In this document: piece by piece, positions 13,101 to 27,300 of the stretch
Layout of the letters: the number at the start of each line of letters is the position of its first letter
Numbering within the stretch: position 1 is the first letter of the stretch
Origin: Bugula neritina
Taxonomy: Eukaryota; Bryozoa; Gymnolaemata; Cheilostomatida; Bugulidae
Direction: 5' to 3'
Assembly (NCBI GenBank): GCA_964035545.1
Contig: OZ037770.1
Span: 46,001 to 110,000 of the forward strand
Length of the DNA: 64,000 nt
The notes under the pieces: generated by a model
Databases searched by the model: none
What the model was told of the DNA's origin: nothing
What the model saw: the letters and a program-made list of their open reading frames with translations, nothing else
Position numbers and translations under genes: made by a program

Positions 13101-16100
13101 AAGTATGCTGTACCTGCGTCAGAAAGATACCCATTGGCATAGCATTCTGCATCAGATGCATAGTCTTCGTGTATGTTTCTGGTGGAGGTCTTTGTGTTGA
13201 ATGATCTGTTCATCTGACTAAACCTAAACATACACGTCATATATATGTAATATACGCGTCATATATATATATATATGACGTGTATGTATATATGATATAT
13301 ATAATATATATGATATCATACATCACATACATATCACACGTGTATCATAATCATATGGTGTGTAGATTTAGTCATAATATAAGTGAACTACCACCATGGG
13401 AAGTGTGTGCTGTGTGCATGCTGAGGGTAGGGAGTTGTCCCTCTTACACTACTAAGTAGCACGTGCACTATGCTGTAGAAAAGTGGCAAAGTCGGGGAGA
13501 CAAGGCTAACCCCCTAATGAGTAGTGTATGTTAACATGAAGTACTCAGTCTACTCAGTAACTTACGTATCAGACTTCGGACGCTGAACCCTGAAGATACA
13601 AGTTTACTCGATATTACAGTATAACTACAGTATAACTACAGTATAACTACAGTATAACTACAGTATAACTACAGTATAACTACAGTATAACTACAGTATA
13701 ACTACAGTATAACTACAGTATAACTACAGTATAACTACAGTATAACTACAGTATAACTACAGTATAACTAACTACAGTATAACTACAGTATAACTACAGT
13801 ATAACTAACTACAGTATAACTAACTACAGTATAACTACAGTATAACTACAGTATAACTACAGTATAACTACAGTATAACTAACTGCAGTATAACTAACTA
13901 CAGTATAACTACAGTATAACTACAGTATAACTACAGTACAGCTACAGTACAACTACAGTACAACTACAGTATAACTACAGTATAACTAACTACAGTATAA
14001 CTACAGTATAACTAACTACAGTATAACTACAGTATAACTAACTACAGTATAACTAACTACAGTATAACTAACTACAGTATAACTACAGTATAACTAACTA
14101 CAGTATAACTACAGTATAACTACAGTATAACTACAGTATAACTACAGTATAACTACAGTATAACTACAGTATAACTACAGTATAACTACAGTATAACTAC
14201 AGTATAACTACAGTATAACTACAGTACAGCTACAGTACAGCTACAGTACAGCTACAGTACAGCTACAGTACAACTACAGTACAACTACAGTATAACTACA
14301 GTATAACTACAGTATAACTACAGTATAACTAACTACAGTACTACTGACTAACCTAGACAGAGAACTCTTTATATGAGGTTGGGAAGGAGCTGCACCACCC
14401 GACCTGCCCAGACGCTGTAGGAACTCAAATGAAGCTAATTTATCCAGAGGCTGCATAGGTTTAACTTGGAAGTCTTCATTGGAGTCGTCTGCCTTTTCAT
14501 TTGCTTTCAGCTACACAACAGTAATATAATATATATAATAACTTAGTAACATAATATAACAATATAATAACATAGTAACATAATATAACAATATAATAAC
14601 ATAATATATAATAATATAAGATATTATATGACACACATACTGTAGTTACTAGTACTACTAACCTTGTTACTCTCACTACTCTCTACTCTATCACTCTCTG
14701 GTTTACACACCACACTGTCAGTATTACTGGATGTAGTGTTATGCTGAGAGAGACTTGAGATACTCGAATCTGCACCTTTAATCAGGTAAATCAATATAAT
14801 TATAACAGTTAGCTGAGAGAAGTCTACAGGTAGCTGAGAGAAGTCTACAGATAGCTGGGAGAAGTCTACAGTTAGCTGAGAGAAGTCTACAGTTAGCTGA
14901 GAGAAGTCTACAGTTAGCTGAGAGAAGTAGCTGAGAGAAGTCTACAGTTAGCTGAGAGAAGTCTACAGTTAGCTGAGAGAAGTCTACAGTTAGCTGAGAG
15001 AAGTAGCTGAGAGAAGTCTACAGTTAGCTGAGAGAAGTCTACAGTTAGCTGGGAGAAGTAGCTGGGAGAAGTCTACAGGTAGCTGGGAGAAGTCTACAGT
15101 TAGCTGAGAGAAGTCTACAGTTAGCTGAGAGAAGTAGCTGGGAGAAGTCTACAGTTAGCTGAGAGAAGTCTACAGTTAGCTGAGAGAAGTAGCTGGGAGA
15201 AGTCTACAGTTAGCTGGGAGAAGTCTACAGTTAGCTGGGAGAAGTCTACAGATAGCTGAGAGAAGTCTACAGTTAGCTGAGAGAAGTCTACAGTTAACTG
15301 GGAGAAGTCTACAGTTAGCTGGGAGAAGTCTACAGTTAGCTGAGAGAAGTAGCTGAGAGAAGTCTACAGTTAGCTGAGAGAAGTCTACAGTTAGCTGAGA
15401 GAAGTCTACAGTTAACTGGGAGAAGTCTACAGTTAGCTGGGAGAAGTCTACAGTTAGCTGAGAGAAGTAGCTGAGAGAAGTCTACAGTTAGCTGAGAGAA
15501 GTCTACAGTTAGCTGAGAGAAGTAGCTGAGAGAAGTCTACAGTTAGCTGAGAGAAGTCTACAGGTAGCTGAGAGAAGTAGCTGAGAGAAGTAGCTGAGAG
15601 AAGTCTACAGGTAGCTGAGAGAAGTCTACAGGTAGCTGAGAGAAGTCTACAGGTAGCTGAGAGAAGTCTACAGATAGCTGAGAGAAGTCTACAGTTAGCT
15701 GAGAGAAGTCTACAGTTAGCTGGGAGAAGTCTACAGGTATGCATGTACCTGAGTGAACTCTAGAGCGACCCTTCAGAGCCATGATCCTCGCCTGACTGGA
15801 CTTCTGGCCGGGGAGGATGTGGAAGCTGGAGGTTTGAGCTAATGGAGTTTGAGCACCGGAGCCGCTGGAAATCTGACCTCCAGATGAGATTTCTTTAGGG
15901 GGAGATTTTCGGCTCTAGAGAATAAATGTTTATTATATGGTGAGTACATACTATGGTACATGAGAGAGTAAGTACATGTAGAGGTAAGTACAGGTAGAGA
16001 GAGTAAGTACAGGTAGAGAGAGTAAGTACAGGTAGAGAGAGTAAGTACAGGTAGAGAGAGTAAGTACATGTAGAGGTAAGTACAGGTAGAGAGAGTAAGT

Positions 16101-19100
16101 ACAGGTAGAGAGAGTAAGTACAGGTAGAGAGAGTAAGTACAGGTAGAGAGAGTAAGTACATGTAGAGGTAAGTACAGGTAGAGAGAGTAAGTACAGGTAG
16201 AGAGAGTAAGTACAGGTAGAGAGAGTAAGTACAGGTAGAGAGAGTAAGTACATGTAGAGGTAAGTACAGGTAGAGAGAGTAAGTACAGGTAGAGAGAGTA
16301 AGTACAGGTAGAGAGAGTAAGTACAGGTAGAGAGAGTAAGTACATGTAGAGGTAAGTACAGGTAGAGAGAGTAAGTACAGGTAGAGAGAGTAAGTACAGG
16401 TAGAGAGAGTAAGTACAGGTAGAGAGAGTAAGTACATGTAGAGGTAAGTACAGGTAGAGAGAGTAAGTACAGGTAGAGAGAGTAAGTACAGGTAGAGAGA
16501 GTAAGTACAGGTAGAGAGAGTAAGTACAGGTAGAGAGAGTAAGTACAGGTAGAGAGAGTAAGTACAGGTAGAGAGAGTAAGTACAGGTAGAGAGAGTAAG
16601 TACAGGTAGAGAGAGTAAGTACAGGTAGAGATATCTCACCTCAGTCTTTCTTGCTATTCTCTGCAGAGCTGAAGTATCAGTCTGAGTATTACTCTCAGTC
16701 TTAGCTCTGTGTCCGGCCTGCATAGCCTGCTGCTGCAGCTTCTTAGCCTGGTTTATGTCATCCTTACTTTGATAGGGAGAATTAGATACGCTTGTAGATA
16801 TCTTAGAGGAAGCTGAATGCGGTCTAAGAGGTTGACTAATCCCTGAAGTATGTTGATAGGCTGGTGGAGCTTTACCTAAGGAAGATGGTAGGTTGGAAGT
16901 GGCTGGAGGTTGGATATTAGATGCTGGTAGACTGGATGCTGGTAGACTGGATGCTGGTAGACTGGATGGTGGTAGACTGGATGCTGGTAGACTGGATGCT
17001 GGTAGACTGGATGGTGGTAGACTGGATGGTAAAGGCGGAGGGATCTTCAACCTCACATTACCAGAGCTACTCTCCGAGTTCCCTTCAGGTCTCTGCTTGT
17101 CTACGGAACTTGAAGCGGGTTTTGAGCTGTAACTGAGTGCCTTTGGCAAAGTTCTCTCTTTCTTTGATATGACGGGGGAGTTAGTGGACGCCCGCAAAGC
17201 AGTCTGTCTGCTGAGTGCAGAGTCCTTGGTAGACAAGACCCTGGAAGACGGGAGAGAGTTGTTTCGGACCAGAGCTGACTCTCTAGACTCTGGTTTCCCC
17301 TCTGCAGGAGAGTGGATGCCAGAGTCACTGCTCAGTCTGTTTGCTGCCTTGCCGACAGCACTTGGTGCTTGAATACGGCACTTGGCTAGGTTCTCTCGAG
17401 ACGGAGTGCGACTGCGAGAGCTGATGCTGCCGCCCCGCGGTATGCTGCTGCTCAGCGGAGGCTTGGATATCTTGCTTTCCTCTTTCTTAGAGGTCTTGGA
17501 GGAAATCTTCTCCTTTTTGGTAACTGTGGCAGCCTTTGAACCTGACTTATCGTCGGGTCTGGACTTGGAGCTGGTGGAAGTTTTCTTTGATTTAAACAGT
17601 TTGTCGAGCATTCCAGGAGACTGTGCAGGTACGTTGCTAGAGAGAAGGGATGCCTGGTTACTGTTGCTAGGGAGAGGGGATGCCTGGTGACCGTTGCTAG
17701 AGGATAACTGCAAGACAAGAATAGATAGACAGATACACACTGCATAAGACAGTACATACAATATGCATGTGGAGTGTGCATACAGGGTTATATAATACAG
17801 TATAATAGAATATAATATACACAGGAGAAGTTATCCTACCTTGCCGGGAGTAGAAGTAGCAGAGCTGTTTGATTTACTTGAAATACCACTGTTTGCACTG
17901 ATTGAATTATTACTGTTGGAGTTTTCTAACCCCGTTTTCCTGGCTCCTGATCTCCCATTACTAAGTCCTATTTTACCTGCCATACAGAGAGCATAGAAGT
18001 AGCCGCAGTGATGTGAATACTGCCAGTCAGTGTAATGAGTCATGTATAATATAAAGTAGATAGAGTAGGAGCTGTGATACTCACTGGTAGTAGTGGTGGT
18101 AGTAGTGGTGGTAGTCGGTGAGACTGAATAGCCAGGAGTTGGACTGCTACTTCTACTAGAGATAGTTGAACCATTGCTCTGTCTTTGCCCTGCAACAGAT
18201 ACATCAGCATGACCTAGTAGGACAGGAAGTAGGTCAATAGTAAGTAGCTCACACATACAATGTACTGTCATGATCCTGCTTTATCATTCAGCACTTGCTG
18301 GGGAAGTTGTGAAATAATTAATTACTTTATTATACATATTTATAGATAACCGAGAAGCCCCAGCAACATTTTATAAAGTATCACTGCAATTACTGGACTA
18401 ATTGAACCTGCACACTGGACATTAATGCAGCTGTACATCTAGTATAACATGCAGAACTGATATACACTCACTATACTAGTACTTACTACTAACTACACAC
18501 TCACTATACTAGTACTAACAACTAACTACACACTCACTATACTAGTACTAACTACTAACTACACACTCACTATACTAGTACTAACTATTAACTACACACT
18601 CACTATACTAGTACTAACTACTGACTACACACTCACTATACTAGTACTAACTACTAACTACACACTCACTATACTAGTACTAACTACTAACTACACACTC
18701 ACTATACTAGTACTTACTACCTGAACAGAGAGGTAGACAGAAAGGCATACTATCTTGCAGAGGTTCACACAGCAAGCATACAAGTTACTGATATATCAAG
18801 TAGTGAGAAGCAGAGAACACGCAGCAAGTAGCGAGTGGCGAGTGGCGAGTAGCGAGTAGCGAGTAGCGAGTAGCACCTGCACGATATCTCACAACCAGAT
18901 ACTCAACATTATATAACAATATTTTCATACTGTAATCAAATACCTCCTTACAATGTAGCTTATGAATAGATGAAACTTCACATAATTCCTGTTATAATCC
19001 TAGTCAATCTATCAATTCAAAGTTCAATAGAAGCATTTAATTTATTTATTATTTTATATATGAAACATTTTCCTCAGTAATACTTTCATTTTAAAACAAA

Positions 19101-22100
19101 CCAACCCTTATTACATTTATATATCCACCCCTTACTGAATAATTTATATATCCGCCCCTTCTTGATCAATTTATATATCCACCCCTTATTGAACTGATGC
19201 CCAAAACGTAATACAGTGATGCTATCAATGAGGGATACTGTTACAACTATACAACTACCATAATACTAGTACTACTACTACCCTATTGAATCTATAGCTG
19301 TAAAGCAGTTCACTGAAACTGGTTGAATCACACTTGAAGGACTGCTAAGACAATAGACTGTAACTCTCACCTCTGTATCCAAAAGGACTACCTTGTTGGG
19401 GGGTGGATGACATTATCCCGACAGCAGCAAACAGGGGAGAGAATCTGGAGATTAGTTGAGGAGTAACAGACGAGTTGTGTGATGGAGAGTGTCAGTGATA
19501 GTGACAACACATAGCATTAGTATGATATATTAGTATGATATATTAGTATGATATATTAGTTAGATATGAGGGTACCCAGCTACCAGCAGAATGACTGTGA
19601 GTCAATTGTTGGTGAATATCATTATAATTAGTCTCCGTTATTACAGTCAGGTCAAAGGTCAAACCAGTGATTACACTTCCTGGTTAGGAGATGGTAAACT
19701 ATTCACAATAGAAGTTTGCTAAGGAATACTGGGTATAGCAGCTTGCTAAGGAATACTGAGTATAGCAGTTTGCTAAGGAATACTGAGTATAGCAGCTTGC
19801 TAAGGGATACGGAGTATAGCAGTTTGCTAAGGAATACTGTGTATAGCAGTTTGCTAAGGAATACTGTGTATAGCAGTTTGCTAAGGAGTACTGAGTATAG
19901 CAGTTTGCTAAGGAATACTGAGTATAGCAGTTTGCTAAGGAATACTGAGTATAGCAGCTTGCTAAGGAATACTGAGTATAGGAGTTTGCTAAGGAATACT
20001 GAGTATAGCAGTTTGCTAAGGAATACTGAGTATAGCAGTTTGCTAAGGAATACTGAGTATAGCAGTTTGCTAAGGGATACTGAGTATAGCAGTTTGCTAA
20101 GGAATACTGAGTATAGCAGTTTGCTAAGGAATACTGAGTATAGCAGTTTGCTAAGGAATACTGAGTATAGCAGCTTGCTAAGGAATACTGAGTATAGCAG
20201 TTTGCTAAGGAATACTGAGTATAGCAGTTTGCTAAGGAATACTGAGTATAGCAGTTTGCTGAGGAATACTGAGTATAGCAGTTTGCTAAGGGATACGGAG
20301 TATAGCAGTTTGCTAAGGAATACTGAGTATAGCAGTTTGCTAAGGAGTACTGAGTATAGCAGTTTGCTAAGGAATACTGAGTATAGCAGTTTGCTAAGGA
20401 ATACGGAGTATAGGAGGGTGTGACAACCATCATCACTCTGGTTATTATTTCTACTGGTGTTATGAATACCAGGAACATGATTCATGCTTTGATAAATCTC
20501 ATCAAAATCAAAAAGTACATATTTCACCACTTAGCCTATCAGATTCACTGTTACAGAAAATCTATTTCCTGCACAATATTACATGCATGTGCGAAAACTT
20601 GCCAACACCTAAACTTGCACAGCCAAGGAAAAGATCCACTGACTCCCTTACAGAGCTGACTTGTGGTAACCATTGGAAACAATAATTACCAGGAGATGAC
20701 AACTCCCACATATGATTATATGAGCTGATGATGCAGATTACATCTAACTTAGAGTACCTGCCAGGACACGTCAAGGGGAGAGTGAACAAGCAGTGCCCAC
20801 TGAATTAATGCCTCATTGTCTAACATTCACCCTTCCCATATTCCTGATATCTGATACACAAAAGAATAACCCAGCATGTATTGTAATTATCTGTCTAGCT
20901 ATTTGAAGTAATAAATTTATTGAATTAATTTTGTGTTGAATTGTTAATATGAGTGATTGAGATGAGTTAATGAGTTGGCAGGGGGCTGGCAGTCAACAAG
21001 TTCATCAGTTCATCTACCAGCTCTACACAGATCAAACCATACCATCCTTACACATAGTATAGTATACACAGTATAGTAATACACAGTATAGTAATACACA
21101 GTATAGTAATACACAGTATAGTAATACACAGTATAGTAATACACAGTATAGTAATACACAGTATAGTAATACACAGTATAGTAATATACAGTATAGTAAT
21201 ACACAGTATAGTAATACACAGTATAGTAATATACAGTATAGTAATACACAGTATAGTAATACACAGTATAGTATACAGTATAGTAATACACAGTATAGTA
21301 ATACACAGTATAGTAATATACAGTATAGTAATACACAGTATAGTAATACACAGTATAGTAATACACAATATAGTAATACACAGTATAGTAATACACAGTA
21401 TAGTAATACACAGTATAGTAATACACAGTATAGTAATACACAGTATAGTATACACAGTGTAGTAATACACAGTATAGTATACACAGTATATAGTTATACA
21501 CAGTATAGTAACACACAGTATAGTAATACACAGTATAGTAATACACAGTATAGTAATACACAGTATAGTAATACACAGTATAGTAATACACAGTATATAG
21601 TAATACACAGTATAGTAATACACAGTATAGTAATACACAGTATAGTAATACACAGTATAGTAATACACAGTATAGTAATACACAGTATAGTATACACAGT
21701 ATAGTAATACACAGTATAGTAATACACAGTATAGTAATACACAGTATAGTAATACACACAGCCTGTGCAATGGCTCTTGGAGAAGAAAAGATAACTTCAA
21801 ATAATATGCACATCACTATAATATACAAATATCACCATCACTTTACACAATCATTCAGTGCTGCAATAAACTTTCTACTAAGAAAAGTATTAGGAGTTTA
21901 ATAAAACTATAGACACCTATAAGTACGAACTAGTATAATCACTAATACTCACTACTACCTACTCACTACTACCTACTCACTACTACCCACTCACTACTAC
22001 CTACTCACTACTACCTACTCACTACTACCCACTCACTATCTACTCACTGCTACCTACTCATTACTACCTACTCACTACTACCCACTCACTATCTGCTCAC

Positions 22101-23295
22101 TACTACCTACTCACTACTACCCACTCACTACTATCTACTCACTACTACCCACTACCCACTCACTAGTAATTACTAACACTCACTAGTCACTCACTATACT
22201 ATAAGTACTATATGTACTATATATGTATATGTATATATATATACACACATGTATTTACAGACTTACCCGGAGGTATTAATCCGGACTTCTTATTGGCTGA
22301 TGCTGTAGGAATGGACTTGCCATTGGCTAATCCAGGAGTAGACAACTGCTTGTGAGAGCTGCTTGGTGCTCGGATGCCTGAGGGAGGAATTCTACAAGGA
22401 GAGAGAGTATTAGAGTAGAGTACAGAGTGAGAGGTATTCTACAAGGAGAGAGAGTATTAGAGTAGAGTAGAGAGTGAGAGGTATTCTACAAGGAGAAAGA
22501 GTATTAGAGTAGAGTACAGAGTGAGAGGTATTCTACAAGGAGAGAGAGTATTAGAGTAGAGTACAGAGTGAGAGATATTCTACAAGGAGAAAGAGTATTA
22601 GAGTAGAGTACAGAGTGAGAGGTATTCTACAAGGAGAAAGAGTATTAGAGTAGAGGACAGAGTGAGAGGTATTCTACAAGGAGAGAGAGTATTAGAGTAG
22701 AGTACAGAGTGAGAGGTATTCTACAAGGAGAGAGAGTATTAGAGTAGAGTACAGAGTGAGAGGTATTCTACAAGGAGAGAGAGTATTAGAGTAGAGTACA
22801 GAGTGAGAGGTATTCTACAAGGAGAAAGAGTATTAGAGTAGAGTAGAGAGTGAGAGGTATCATATATTATATATAGTGTGCACACTCACTTGCTGGACAT
22901 GCCTTGGAGTTGAGTCCCCTGTTTCTGCTGCTGACTCGCCTGTTTCTGCTGCTGCTTATACCGCGAGAGATTAAAGAAGAGTCCCAAAACACATTTCAGA
23001 TTTCCCTCTTTGATATCTGTAACACACACCAACAATAACCTCACTTATAGGTCGTTTCAACAGGAAAGTAGTGGACAGGCAACTGGTAGACAGGCAGGTG
23101 GTGGACAGGAAAGTAGTGGACAGGCAGGTGGTTGAGTGAAGGAGAGATTGTAGTGAAGGAGAGATTGTAGTGACTCACCAGCTGCTGTGAGGTCCTCTAT
23201 GAGAACTCCGAGTTCTTCAAGGTACTTGATACATCTAGTGATGTTGTTCAACTGTAGAATACAGAGAGAGAGGATACATACATATATAGAGAGGG

Positions 23296-23341
<46 letters not shown>

Positions 23342-24175
23342 ACAGAGAGAGAGAGAGAGGATACAGAGAGAGAGGATACAGAGAGAGAGGATACAGAGAG
23401 AGAGGATACAGAGAGAGAGGATACAGAGAGAGGATACAGAGAGAGAGGATACAGAGAGAGAGGATACAGAGAGAGAGGATACAGAGAGAGAGGATACAGA
23501 GAGAGAGGATATAGAGAGAGAGAGGATACAGAGCTGGTACTTAACAATGTCGCAGGAAAGAATAAATTATGCATAACAAATATTAGAGTGACATGGTTAT
23601 TACAGGCAATATAATTAATTGGAGGAGTAATGAATCATGACAAGTTGGTGTGTGGATGGTCAAAGGAGGCAGTGACTATGCAACTGATTCTTCTTCCAGT
23701 GTTAGTAGAAACTTAGTAGTTAGAAAATAGTGCCCTGGGTGATGTCAGTGACCAGCAAGTGATAAGGTTAGAGATGCTAAACCATATGTTAGATATGTTG
23801 ATATGTTGGCTTTATAGAACAGCTGGGAAGTGAATCAGTATGTAGTTTGTAGTTTCTAGGTCAGAGCACACACTGCATACTATTTGTATCATATAATAAT
23901 ATAATATGATAATAATATAATATGATAATATAATATGATAATAACACAATATAATAATATAATATAACGTTAATATATAATAACAATATACAGGAGGTGC
24001 ACTGTATTCAGTGTCTCATATAATTGTATCATGACTATATAGAGTTGAAAATATGTACAACCAATAAAAACTTCACACAATTTTCTGCTATGAAAATACT
24101 CATAAAAGTAGTAGTAGTGATAGTAGTAGTAGTACTAGTAGTAGTAGTAGTAGTAGTAGTATAGTAGTAGAAGTA

Positions 24176-24221
<46 letters not shown>

Positions 24222-24222
24222 C

Positions 24223-24301
<79 letters not shown>

Positions 24302-27300
24302 CTACTAGTACTACTACTAGTAGTGGTACTAGTAGTAGAGTACACTAACCAAGAGTTAGAAGAGTAGATGTTATCCAGGAGATACGAATCCGTAAGAACA
24401 GCTAACGCAGACAGGCATTTGAAAAGTAAGTTTGGTTGTTAATAAATAAGAGCTTAGAGTGAGAGAGATGTGTAGCAGAGATAGAGTAGATGTAGAGTAG
24501 AGATAGAGTAGGCAATAGAATGCTGATGGAGCTAATGCTGATGGAGCTAATGCTGAAGCTGTGATAGTGACTGGCTACTCACACATGTGCAATGCTCGCT
24601 GGAGGATACTATCTAAACAAGTGCTTATTGTTATAAACAAATAAATGAGTTAACATTCTGATGTGCACGAGATGCATCTCATTACAGACATTGAATGTAA
24701 TAAGGTAATCATTGTATTACGACTCCTCCGTAGTAATCAGAGAGAAATTCGAGCCCTCTATTAGCAATAAATCAATAAATATTAGCAACCAATCATAACA
24801 AACGGTGCAATATAATTACAGTCAACATCCAGACCCTAGCACATGCCTGACCTCAATTTCAAGTTGATTGCAGAGGACAAAGGCCTGAGTGAGAGGAAAG
24901 GCGTAGACTAAGTGCTTACCATTTGAGTTGAGTTTCTTGGGTTATAATTAATCCCATCCAGTGTGCTGTTAGCTAAAATATATGATGATAATGAAGTGTT
25001 ATGAAGACATGCACGTACACAATACAACAGCTCTCTAAACAGGCTATAATAACTCACTGACTGTACTATGTAAGAGTATAACAACTCACTCACTGTACTA
25101 TGTAAGAGTATAACAACTCACTGACTGTACTATGTAAGAGTATAATAACTCACTCACTGACTGTACTATGTAAGAGTATAACAACTCACTGACTGTACTA
25201 TGTAAGAGTATAACTCACTCACTGACTGTACTATGTAAGAGTATAACTCACTCACTGACTGTACTATGTAAGAGTATAACAACTCACTCACTGACTGTAC
25301 TATGTAAGAGTATAACAACTCACTCACTGTACTATGTAAGAGTATAACTCACTCACTGACTGTACTATGTAAGAGTATAACTCACTCACTGACTGTACTA
25401 TGTAAGAGTATAACAACTCACTCACTGACTGTACTATGTAAGAGTATAACAACTCACTCACTGTACTATGTAAGAGTATAACAACTCACTCACTGACTGT
25501 ACTATGTAAGAGTATAACAACTCACTCACTGACTGTACTATGTAAGAGTATAACTCACTCACTGACTGTACTATGTAAGAGTATAACAACTCACTCACTG
25601 ACTGTACTATGTAAGAGTATAACAACTCACTGACTGTACTATGTAAGAGTATAATAACTCACTGACTGTACTATGTAAGAGTATAACAACTCACTGACTG
25701 TACTATGTAAGAGTATAATAACTCACTCACTGACTGTACTATGTAAGAGTATAATAACTCACTCACTGACTGTACTATGTAAGAGTATAATAACTCACTC
25801 ACTGACTGTACTATGTAAGAGTATAATAACTCACTCACTGACTGTACTATGTAAGAGTATAACAACTCACTGACTGTACTATGTAAGAGTATAATAACTC
25901 ACTCACTGACTGTACTATGTAAGAGTATAATAACTCACTCACTGACTGTACTATGTAAGAGTATAACAACTCACTCACTGACTGTACTATGTAAGAGTAT
26001 AACAACTCACTCACTGACTGACTGTACTATGTAAGAGTATAATAACTCACTGACTGTACTATGTAAGAGTATAATAACTCACTCACTGACTGTACTATGT
26101 AAGAGTATAACAACTCACTCACTGACTGTACTATGTAAGAGTATAACAACTCACTCACTGACTGTACTATGTAAGACAAGAGGACACCGTCACTCAAGTC
26201 ACTCTGCAGGTTTTCTACTCTCTTCTGACACTTGGCTTTCTCAAGGTAATGATTTGCCCATTCGGTATAAATCTGCAACATTAAGTGTACAGAGTATACA
26301 TAGTATACAGAGTATACAGAGTATACTCTGTATACAGAGTATACAGAGTATACTCTGTATACAGAGTATACAGAGTATACAGAGTATGCAGAGTATACAG
26401 AGTATACTCTGTATACTCTGCATACTCTGCATACTCTGTATACTATGTATACTCTGTATACTCTGTATACTCTGCATACTCTGTATACTCTGTATACTCT
26501 GTATACTCTGTATACTCTGTATACTCTGTATACAGAGTATGCAGAGTATACATAGTATACAGAGTATACAGAGTATGCAGAGTATACAGAGTATACTCTG
26601 TATACAGAGTATACAGAGTATACTCTGTATACAGAGTATACAGAGTATACTCTGTATACAGAGTATACAGAGTATACAGAGTATACAGAGTATACAGAGT
26701 ATACAGTAGAGTATAAAGTATACAGAGTATACAGAGTATACAGAGTATACAGAGTAGACAGAGTAGACAGAGTATGCAGAGTATGCAGAGTATGCAGAGT
26801 ATGCAGAGTATGCAGAGTATACAGAGTATACAGAGAGAGGACAACTTCAACATATACAACATTATATTATTACTAGGTTTACCCTCACTGTGCAGGTGTA
26901 TTTCACAGCCGTATAAGATAATGCACATGACTATCTCAGCAAAACCCAAGTGTCCTGCACCAATACTAGAGGCAGTGCAGGAAACAAAGGCATTCTCTAG
27001 TACATGTGGAGAGAAAGAAAGGAGAGAAGGAGATACTGTGTATGACTTGAAGTGTCAGCAAAAATCACTTTGTTTACATTAAGGCACACCGATACTAGTC
27101 AAAGGGAAATAAGAAAGAATTGCTCCATATCATGTCGTCTGTCTGGTACCTGTAAGCCACTGGCTATGGCAGTAGAAAACAGCCTCTTAAGTACAGGAGA
27201 CTTCATTTTACACTGACTGTGAGACTTCTCTGTAAGCCCCCCACTTGCATTGCTCTGTGTGCAGACATCAGCATGCTCACTAGGACTATGCTCACTAGGA

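Noticed and set aside
12499-13240. Frames of TYLQYILTLHL type
   Set aside because: They are read-through of the intron 14 array between the two real NAV exons 14 and 15.
17382-17690. Plus-strand 102-codon frame
   Set aside because: Antisense shadow of NAV exon 9, which has clear homology and phase on the minus strand.
19699-20530. Overlapping long frames on both strands
   Set aside because: A 27-bp array open in several frames on both strands; pure repeat artefact in NAV intron 6.
24345-24425. Possible extra NAV exon (CLSALAVLTDSYLLDN)
   Set aside because: Exons 3 and 4 join in phase and align without gap to the NAV CH domain, so no exon is needed here.
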